A DNA stretch of 64,000 nucleotides from Roseovarius pelagicus (GTDB lineage Bacteria; Pseudomonadota; Alphaproteobacteria; Rhodobacterales; Rhodobacteraceae): assembly GCF_025639885.1 (NCBI RefSeq), contig NZ_CP106738.1:3038001-3102000 (forward strand), given 5' to 3'. A program made the translations under genes and the position numbers. Every line of letters begins with the position of its first letter. Position 1 is the first letter of the stretch. This document shows, piece by piece, positions 58,060 through 64,000 of the stretch. The notes beneath the pieces were generated by a model that worked only from the letters and a program-made list of their open reading frames with translations, was not told where the DNA came from and searched no databases.

Positions 58060-58482
58060 TCAGCTGGGTTGGGAGGTGAACGCCTGTTGTCCGGCGGGCA
58101 ACCACATCTTTTCCAGCTGGTAGAACTCTCGTACCTCGGGGCGGAAAACATGCACAACCACGTCTCCGGTGTCGATCAGCACCCAGTCGCCTGTTTCCTT
58201 GCCCTCGATGCGTGATGGGCGGTTCAGCTCTGTCTTGAGCTTGTCCATCAGTTTTTGGGCGATGGCCGAAACCTGGCGTGACGACCGGCCAGAGCAGATC
58301 ACCATGTAGTCGCCAATAGCCGATTTGCCGCGCAGATCAATCTGCACGATATCTTCGGCCTTGTCTTCGGTCAGTGAGGATAGGATGCGCGCAAGCTGTT
58401 CATCGCTTGAAGCACTCGGTCCGCGGTGCGCATTTTGCGCCCCATGGTCAGCGGCCTGTGCCGCGTCAGTCGTTAAAGACAG
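58060..58482 (-). CDS. rsfS: ribosome silencing factor, probable CTG start
   Basis: RsfS binds L14 of the large subunit and blocks joining when nutrients fail. The core DLRGKSAIGDYMVICSGRS and KETGDWVLIDTGDVVVHVF, then REFYQLEKMW, is plain. The usual N-terminal helix (DEQLARILSSLTEDKAEDIV) is encoded in frame upstream of the first standard start, GTG 58347, which would remove it. There is no ATG, GTG or TTG between that helix and the in-frame stop before it. CTG 58482 lies 8 nt after a perfect AGGAGG (58491-58496) and gives 140 residues. Followed without gap by rlmH. Confidence 0.85.
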   Translation of the reverse strand: MSLTTDAAQAADHGAQNAHRGPSASSDEQLARILSSLTEDKAEDIVQIDLRGKSAIGDYMVICSGRSSRQVSAIAQKLMDKLKTELNRPSRIEGKETGDWVLIDTGDVVVHVFRPEVREFYQLEKMWLPAGQQAFTSQPS

Positions 58483-58618
58483 GACAGTGTCCTCCTCTTC
58501 AGCGCACCGTCAAAGACCCCGGTGCCGGGTATGAGGTGAAGGTAACAGTGGCAGCGCAGCATTTCAACAATCTGCGACGCAGGCGGGCGGTAAAGTGCCG
58601 AAACCTGAGGCAATTTTA

Positions 58619-60031
58619 TCAGTCGTTGGTGTCGACCACCGCAGGTGGAACGGGATCGCCAGACGAAGCCGCGCCATCTGACGGAACATCTTCCAGCATG
58701 CGCACTTCTCGCTGCGGGAATGGGATCGAGATGTCATGGGCGCGAAACGCGTCCCATAGCGCCAAATAGACATTACCGCGAATGTTGGTCAGTCCTGCCG
58801 TCGGGTCCCTGATCCAGAAACGAAGGATGTAATCCACGGAGCTGTCTCCGAAACCGACGATATGGCATACAGGAGCTTTCATCTTCAGCACGCGCTCGAC
58901 CCCCGAGGCGGCCTCAATGGCGATTTTGCGCACCAGATGCGGGTCGTCGCCATAAGCCGTACCGAAATAGATATCGAGCCGTACGAATTCGTTGGAATGC
59001 GACCAGTTGACCACCTGCCCGGTGATCAGATCCTCGTTCGGGATCAGGTATTCCTTGCCATCGCGGGTGACGACAGAAGCGTATCGCGCGCCCAGCGTCT
59101 CGATCCAGCCGAAGGTCTCGCCCAAGCTGATGACGTCGCCGGGTTTTATGGACTTGTCCAACAGGATGATGATGCCTGAAACCAGATTCGAGACAACCTT
59201 TTGCAAGCCAAAGCCGAGGCCGACCCCGATCGCACCCGATAGGACCGCCAACCCGGTGAGGTCGAAGCCGACGGTTCTGAGGCCGATGAAGAACGCTGCG
59301 CCGAAAAACGTGACTTGCAGAAACTTGACCGCCAACACCTGCATGGATGGCGAGATTTCCTTGTTCTGACGTATTCGGCTGGTGGTTGTCTTGGACAATA
59401 GTCGGGCCACGAAGAACAGCGTGCTGAGAACGAACACGCCTTGAACGAGAAGCCACACGGAATACCGTGTTTCGCCAACTTCGATCGCAAGGGAATCGAG
59501 CAGTTGTTGCGCTTCGCCCGTCAGGCCGAGAATGATCAGTGTCGCCCAAATCCATCCTACGTATCGCACGAGTCCGCGCAGGAAACCGTTGACGATCAGA
59601 CGTGTAATGATGGTGATAAGCAGCCATGCAAATGCGAGGCTGGCGACGATGCCGATGATATAGGATCGGCTGGGCCAGGTCGCCTCTTGCATGATCCAGT
59701 ATGTTGGCCAACTGAGCAGAACGAAGAAGATCAAGCGCAGCCTTCTGTGGAACATCACGAGAAACCGCATCCGCCATTTCGGCCATCCTTCGCGGGTGCG
59801 CATCCATGCATGAATACGTGGCCCCAGAAGTGAGCGCAGAACATGCGCGCACAGGATCAGTCCGATGATGATGACAACCTGATAGGCGTTCCATGGTCTC
59901 AGGAGGCCAATGGCGAAATTATACGTCTGCTCCCAGAGGCTCAGCGCGATATCTTGAGCCTGTTGGGCCGGCGCTGCCGCCTGTTCTGCGCTGACCGCAG
60001 TATCTGTGACTTGGTCGGTTTCGTTTGCCAT
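58619..60031 (-). CDS. mechanosensitive ion channel family protein (MscS)
   Basis: Membrane protein of 470 residues. Several hydrophobic helices precede the MscS core: the pore helix region GLAVLSGAIGVGLGFGLQKVVSN (glycine/alanine-rich, core GVGLGFGLQK), then SGIIILLDKSIKPGDVI and the beta domain with GWIETLGARYASVVTRDG and LIPNEDLITGQVVNWS. It releases solutes on hypo-osmotic shock. N-terminal start is uncertain: ATG 60031 gives MANETDQ, ATG 60043 adds four residues, and neither has a well-spaced ribosome-binding site. Single gene, divergent from the HDAC-like gene. Confidence 0.92.
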   Translation of the reverse strand: MANETDQVTDTAVSAEQAAAPAQQAQDIALSLWEQTYNFAIGLLRPWNAYQVVIIIGLILCAHVLRSLLGPRIHAWMRTREGWPKWRMRFLVMFHRRLRLIFFVLLSWPTYWIMQEATWPSRSYIIGIVASLAFAWLLITIITRLIVNGFLRGLVRYVGWIWATLIILGLTGEAQQLLDSLAIEVGETRYSVWLLVQGVFVLSTLFFVARLLSKTTTSRIRQNKEISPSMQVLAVKFLQVTFFGAAFFIGLRTVGFDLTGLAVLSGAIGVGLGFGLQKVVSNLVSGIIILLDKSIKPGDVISLGETFGWIETLGARYASVVTRDGKEYLIPNEDLITGQVVNWSHSNEFVRLDIYFGTAYGDDPHLVRKIAIEAASGVERVLKMKAPVCHIVGFGDSSVDYILRFWIRDPTAGLTNIRGNVYLALWDAFRAHDISIPFPQREVRMLEDVPSDGAASSGDPVPPAVVDTND

Positions 60032-60132
60032 TCCTTTCAGCATGCCCTGCGTTGAGGCTACGGGCAAGGCTACACTGGACAGAGCGGCGCGTTTCGCGTC
60101 ACATGCCGCGATCCCACGACAAGGACTGCGCC

Positions 60133-61059
60133 ATGACGACTGCACTTCTGACCCATCCCGATTGCCTTAAGCACATCAATCCGGACGGCCACCCCGAACA
60201 GGTTGCACGGCTGGAGCACATTCTGGCGGTCCTGAGGGATAAAGAACTGACGCGGACCGATGCACCTCTGGCGGAGGATGCTCTATTGATGTTGGCGCAC
60301 CCCAAGGCGCATGTCGATGCGCTCCGCGCGGCGGCTCCGACAGAGGGGCGCGTGCAGCTGGATGCCGATACCTCGATGTCGCCCGGATCGTTGAATGCGG
60401 CATTGCGCGGTGTGGGTGGCGCTGTGAAAGCGGTGGATATGATCATGGCGGGTGAGGTTCGCAATGCATTTGTCGCCTGTCGTCCTCCGGGGCACCACGC
60501 GGAACGGTCCACACCAATGGGGTTTTGCCTGTTTGGTACGGTTGCGATTGCTGCGAAACATGCGCTGGAGCATCACGGGCTAGCCCGCGTTGCTATTGTG
60601 GATTTCGACGTGCACCACGGGAACGGCACACAGGATTTGTGTCAGGACGACCCACGTATCCTGTTTTGTTCAACGCACCAAATGCCGCTTTATCCCGGCA
60701 CCGGACATCCAAGTGAAACCGGCTGCGATGGCAACGTGCTAAACGTGGCACTGGCTGACGGTGCAGGCAGCGCGGCGTTTAGGCAGGCAATGGAGCGGCA
60801 GATTTTGCCTGCTGTGGCTGCATTTGCACCCGAGATGGTGTTTATATCGGCGGGGTTTGATGCGCATCGGGCCGACCCGTTGGCGGGGCTCAACCTGATA
60901 GAGGATGATTTTGCCTGGGCAACAGAGAAGATTTGCGATCTGGCGGATGTCCATGCCGGGGGGCGCATCGTTTCCAGCCTCGAAGGTGGTTATGATTTGA
61001 GGGCGCTTGCCGCTAGCACCGCGACGCATGTCGATGTCCTGATCGCGCGTGGTGATTGA
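60133..61059 (+). CDS. histone deacetylase family protein (acetylpolyamine amidohydrolase-like)
   Basis: Zinc amidohydrolase of 308 residues with all arginase/HDAC-fold motifs: CRPPGHHAE, VDFDVHHGNGTQ with the metal Asp and His, STHQMPLYPGTG, and ISAGFDAHRADPLAGL with the second metal Asp. Bacterial members remove acetyl groups from polyamines, acetoin-related compounds or proteins; the target here is unknown. ATG 60133 has AAGGA 7 nt upstream. It precedes an MFS transporter by 65 bp on the same strand. Confidence 0.92.
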   Translation: MTTALLTHPDCLKHINPDGHPEQVARLEHILAVLRDKELTRTDAPLAEDALLMLAHPKAHVDALRAAAPTEGRVQLDADTSMSPGSLNAALRGVGGAVKAVDMIMAGEVRNAFVACRPPGHHAERSTPMGFCLFGTVAIAAKHALEHHGLARVAIVDFDVHHGNGTQDLCQDDPRILFCSTHQMPLYPGTGHPSETGCDGNVLNVALADGAGSAAFRQAMERQILPAVAAFAPEMVFISAGFDAHRADPLAGLNLIEDDFAWATEKICDLADVHAGGRIVSSLEGGYDLRALAASTATHVDVLIARGD

Positions 61060-61124
61060 TACCTTCTGGTGATCCTTTGCTTCAACGGTGCCAGCGCGCC
61101 TTCTAATTTTGCGGAGCTGTTTTC

Positions 61125-62306
61125 ATGCGTCTCGGTCTTATCCTGTTATGTCTGGCCTATGTGCTCAGCCAGTTTTTCCGGGCTTTTCTGGCCGTTCTGG
61201 GCAGCGTTCTGGCGCGTGATATCGGCACCACGCCTGAAGATCTGGCGTTTGCCTCGGGGATTTGGTTTCTCGCCTTTGCCGCGATGCAATTGCCCATCGG
61301 CTGGGCGTTGGACCGGATCGGGCCACGCAGGACAGCGGCAAGTTTGCTCTTCATTGGCGGGGCCGGCGGTGCCGCGCTCTTTGCGTTGGCTACGGGACCG
61401 GCGCATGTAACGCTGGCAATGGCGTTGATCGGTATCGGTTGTTCGCCTGTGTTGATGGCCTCCTACTATATTTTTGCGCGGCAGTTTCCGGCGACGCAGT
61501 TCGCAACGCTCGCTGCGGTGATGCTGGGCGTGGGCTCACTGGGCAATCTGGTAGCGTCATATCCGATGGCACTGGCAGCCGAAACTTTCGGATGGCGTAC
61601 ATCACTTTGGGGGCTGGCAGCGGTTTCAGCAATCGTCGCAGGGGGGATCGCGCTGACTGTTAGAGATCCCGAAGCTGTGGTCGGGGGCGCGCGCGGTTCG
61701 GTCCTGGATTTGTTGAAAATGCGTGCGCTCTGGCCGATTTTTCCTTTGATGTTTGTGGCTTATGCGCCTGCGGCGGCGATCCGCGGGCTGTGGATCGGTC
61801 CCTACATGAGCGATGTTTTCGCGCTGGATACCGGGCAGGTCGGTCAAGCCAGTCTGGTGATGGGGGTTGCGATGATCGCCGGCACATTTCTGTACGGCCC
61901 TCTGGATCGAATGCTGGGCACGCAGAAATGGGTATGCTTTGGTGGCAATCTGATCTGCGGTGCAGCGACAATAGCGTTGGCGCTGCTGGTTGGGCAGGGG
62001 GTCGGACTATCCATCGTACTCTGTGCCACCATCGGGCTGTTCGGGGCCAGTTTTCCGCTGATGGTGGCGCATGGGCGCAGCTTTTTCCCACCGCATCTGG
62101 CCGGGCGCGGCGTGACCCTGATGAACCTTTTCGGGATCGGCGGTGTCGGGGTGATGCAGTTTGGATCGGGGCCCTTGCACGCGGCCGTTGCAACGCAGGC
62201 AGGGGCGCAGGCCGCCTATAGCGCGCTTTTTGCATTTTTCGGTTGTGCGATCCTTATCGGATTGGTGATCTATCTGTTCAGCCGCGACCATAAACCCGAG
62301 TTGTAA
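61125..62306 (+). CDS. MFS transporter
   Basis: Inner-membrane protein of 393 residues with about twelve helices in two six-helix halves. The loop 2-3 signature is GWALDRIGPRRTAA, with a related LDRMLGTQKW in the second half. N-terminal LGLILLCLAYVLSQFFRAFLAVLG (core LAYVLSQFFRAFLAV) starts close to the ATG. The substrate is unknown; homologues are drawn from drug and nitrate/nitrite or sugar-acid subfamilies and I cannot place it. Possibly co-transcribed with the HDAC-like gene. Confidence 0.87.
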   Translation: MRLGLILLCLAYVLSQFFRAFLAVLGSVLARDIGTTPEDLAFASGIWFLAFAAMQLPIGWALDRIGPRRTAASLLFIGGAGGAALFALATGPAHVTLAMALIGIGCSPVLMASYYIFARQFPATQFATLAAVMLGVGSLGNLVASYPMALAAETFGWRTSLWGLAAVSAIVAGGIALTVRDPEAVVGGARGSVLDLLKMRALWPIFPLMFVAYAPAAAIRGLWIGPYMSDVFALDTGQVGQASLVMGVAMIAGTFLYGPLDRMLGTQKWVCFGGNLICGAATIALALLVGQGVGLSIVLCATIGLFGASFPLMVAHGRSFFPPHLAGRGVTLMNLFGIGGVGVMQFGSGPLHAAVATQAGAQAAYSALFAFFGCAILIGLVIYLFSRDHKPEL

Positions 62307-62374
62307 GGCCTTTCCATAGGCGGGCTTTGGGTCTAAGAGGCCAGTTCCCTTTCAGTCCCATTTGGAGAGATATC

Positions 62375-63397
62375 ATGGGCTATAAAGTCGTCGTCGTTGG
62401 TGCCACAGGTAACGTGGGCCGCGAAATGCTGAACATTCTGGCCGAGCGCCAGTTCCCGGTCGATGAGATCACGGCACTGGCATCGCGCCGGTCGCTGGGC
62501 ACGGAAGTCAGCTTTGGCGACAAGACGCTCAAGACGAAGGACCTTGATACGTTCGATTTCACAGGCTGGGATATCGCACTTTTTGCCATCGGTTCCGACG
62601 CGACCAAGACATACGCCCCCAAGGCTGCCGCGGCCGGTTGCGTCGTGATCGACAACTCGTCGCTCTATCGCTACGACCCGGACATTCCGCTGGTCGTGCC
62701 AGAGGTGAACCCCGAGGCGGTCGAAGGCTATGCCAAGCGCAACATCATCGCCAATCCGAACTGTTCGACCGCGCAGATGGTCGTGGCGCTGAAGCCGCTG
62801 CATGACCGTGCCCGGATCAAGCGCGTGGTTGTCAGCACCTATCAATCGGTATCTGGCGCGGGCAAAGAGGGCATGGACGAGCTCTGGGAGCAAACCAAAG
62901 CCGTCTATAACCCGACCAAGGACGTGCCAGCGAAGAAGTTCCAGAAGGAAATCGCATTCAACGTCATTCCGCATATCGATGTGTTCATGGAAGATGGTTC
63001 GACCAAGGAAGAGTGGAAGATGGTCGTCGAGACCAAGAAGATCGTCGATCCGTCGATCAAGGTAACGGCGACCTGTGTGCGGGTTCCGGTGTTTGTCGGC
63101 CATGCTGAATCGATCAATATCGAGTTCGAGGAATTCCTCGACGAAGACGAAGCGCGCGACATCTTGCGCGAAGCGCCCGGTATCATGGTGATCGACAAGC
63201 GCGAGCCGGGCGGCTACGTCACGCCAAAGGAATGTGTTGGCGATTTTGCCACTTTCATCAGCCGTATTCGTCAGGATAGCACGATCGAGAACGGCCTGAA
63301 CCTGTGGTGTGTCAGTGATAACCTGCGCAAGGGCGCGGCGCTGAATGCAGTGCAGATCGCTGAGACGCTCGGTAATCGTGTGCTGAAAAAGGGCTGA
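62375..63397 (+). CDS. asd: aspartate-semialdehyde dehydrogenase
   Basis: Reduces aspartyl phosphate to aspartate semialdehyde for lysine, diaminopimelate, threonine and methionine; 340 residues. The NADP site is VVVGATGNVGREML, the nucleophile is in NPNCSTAQMV, VSTYQSVSGAGKEGM and the late RVPVFVGHAESINIEF (core VGHAESINIE) hold substrate residues. ATG 62375 has GGAGAG 5-6 nt upstream. Single gene; supplies DAP for the peptidoglycan pathway whose first enzyme, MurA, is also in this window. Confidence 0.97.
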   Translation: MGYKVVVVGATGNVGREMLNILAERQFPVDEITALASRRSLGTEVSFGDKTLKTKDLDTFDFTGWDIALFAIGSDATKTYAPKAAAAGCVVIDNSSLYRYDPDIPLVVPEVNPEAVEGYAKRNIIANPNCSTAQMVVALKPLHDRARIKRVVVSTYQSVSGAGKEGMDELWEQTKAVYNPTKDVPAKKFQKEIAFNVIPHIDVFMEDGSTKEEWKMVVETKKIVDPSIKVTATCVRVPVFVGHAESINIEFEEFLDEDEARDILREAPGIMVIDKREPGGYVTPKECVGDFATFISRIRQDSTIENGLNLWCVSDNLRKGAALNAVQIAETLGNRVLKKG

Positions 63398-63624
63398 ATT
63401 CAGCTAAGCCACATGCGACAGACGGATGCTAGCGGGCGCGGCCAGAACAGGCGGCGCCCGATTTCACTTGGACCGCGACTAATCTTGTTTTCAGTCGCGC
63501 AAGCCTGCCGAGGCTGCATCAAAAAGCATTGCGAGATATAGCGTGAATCCGCGTATCAGATGCTCGGCGCTTGCAAATGCGTTCAAGCCGCCAAAGATAA
63601 AGACGATCTTGTTGGAGGAACCCC

Positions 63625-64000
63625 ATGCGCACCCTGACCCTAGTTTTCGCTCTTTTACCCGTGGCCTTATGGGCCGAGGATATACCACTCTCCAGTGAGG
63701 TGAGTGCCGTTACGATTTATCCGCAGGGGGCCACAATCACCCGCGACGTGCCCTTTGCCGCGCCTGCCGGACAACATACGTTGATCCTGACGGATTTGCC
63801 GTTGCGCACACCGCTGTCCAGCGTCCGCGTTCGGGTGGAAGGCGCAGAGATGGGTGGCGTGACCGCGCGCAATCGGTTCGTGCCGCCTCGCGATCCCGAA
63901 ACCGACGCGGCTATCGAGGCGGCCGAAGCCGAGGTGGAGCGACTTCAGGATGCGCTGCGTGCGCAGCAGGGGGCGGTACGCGAGATCCGGCTCGAAGCGG
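63625..64000 (+). CDS. DUF4140/DUF4139 (mucoidy inhibitor MuiA-like) protein, N-terminal part
   Basis: Gene cut by the right edge; 125 codons are seen. It begins with signal peptide MRTLTLVFALLPVALWA, followed by the DUF4140 domain start SSEVSAVTIYPQGATITRDV and LILTDLPLRTPLSSVRVR. From about residue 92 a coiled coil begins (AAEAEVERLQDALRAQQ), as expected before the DUF4139 domain. GGAGGA lies 5 nt before ATG 63625. The family is poorly understood and is linked to exopolysaccharide control in Shigella by name only. Confidence 0.85.
   Translation, partial: MRTLTLVFALLPVALWAEDIPLSSEVSAVTIYPQGATITRDVPFAAPAGQHTLILTDLPLRTPLSSVRVRVEGAEMGGVTARNRFVPPRDPETDAAIEAAEAEVERLQDALRAQQGAVREIRLEA

Overview
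The window looks like chromosomal DNA of a marine-type alphaproteobacterium of the Rhodobacteraceae (roseobacter group). The evidence is an F1-only ATP synthase operon (atpHAGDC) without F0 genes beside it, a perfect CIRCE element before groESL, family-typical conserved genes (DUF2948, UPF0262, DUF2125, DUF2161, TIGR01459-type HAD hydrolase, Hint-domain protein), many 1-4 base gene overlaps, and two families of short palindromic intergenic repeats of a kind I associate with this family. No phage, insertion sequence, CRISPR array or complete defence locus was found. The content is mostly core housekeeping.

Layout. 0-3.3 kb: tail of a PHA synthase, a PHA-depolymerase-like hydrolase, and a convergent acyl-CoA dehydrogenase/phosphotransferase operon. 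3.7-8.3 kb: tRNA-Thr(GGU), a 55-residue basic protein, murA, DUF2948, hisD, UPF0262 and a low-molecular-weight phosphatase. 8.6-13.6 kb: a Hint-domain protein, rpsD with a clear promoter and a foldable leader, then the overlapping hisC-tyrC-extensin-like genes. 13.7-24 kb: envelope and proteostasis genes, including a MotA/TolQ/ExbB-like channel paired with a 783-residue OmpA-ended coiled-coil protein, an M23 peptidase, clpA, gloB and a methyltransferase. 24.5-29.5 kb: the F1 ATP synthase operon. 29.6-37.4 kb: an H-type lectin protein, prs, an isomerase and a hydrolase, a roughly 1-kb stretch with no recognisable gene, ribF-UPF0260-threonine aldolase, and a LysR regulator divergent from a DUF4242 gene. 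37.5-42.3 kb: MaoC dehydratase, HAD hydrolase, Mn-dependent pyrophosphatase, a frameshifted DUF2161 gene and a TraB/GumN protein. 42.5-44.7 kb: groESL. 44.9-50.8 kb: an acetyltransferase, two DMT transporters, a NUDIX protein, a lipase with a solo PhnM, DUF1801 and a YafY/WYL regulator. 50.9-58.5 kb: a lytic transglycosylase, rppH, and ctpA-envC-like-gpmI-rlmH-rsfS. 58.6-64 kb: MscS channel, HDAC-like amidohydrolase, MFS transporter, asd, and the start of a DUF4140/DUF4139 protein.

Main points for a second look. (1) The channel and coiled-coil pair at 15.4-19.0 kb resembles the ZorA/ZorB motor but has no Zorya effectors nearby; the B subunit has about 580 residues of coiled coil, longer than a periplasm if straight. 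(2) atpA carries a one-base insertion at 25660; removing it restores exactly 512 residues. (3) The DUF2161 gene is broken at a C6 run (40234-40239). (4) rsfS has no ATG/GTG/TTG start that would include its conserved N-terminus, and probably starts at a CTG behind a perfect Shine-Dalgarno sequence. (5) A 22-bp inverted repeat of the REP-like family lies inside the atp operon between atpD and atpC.
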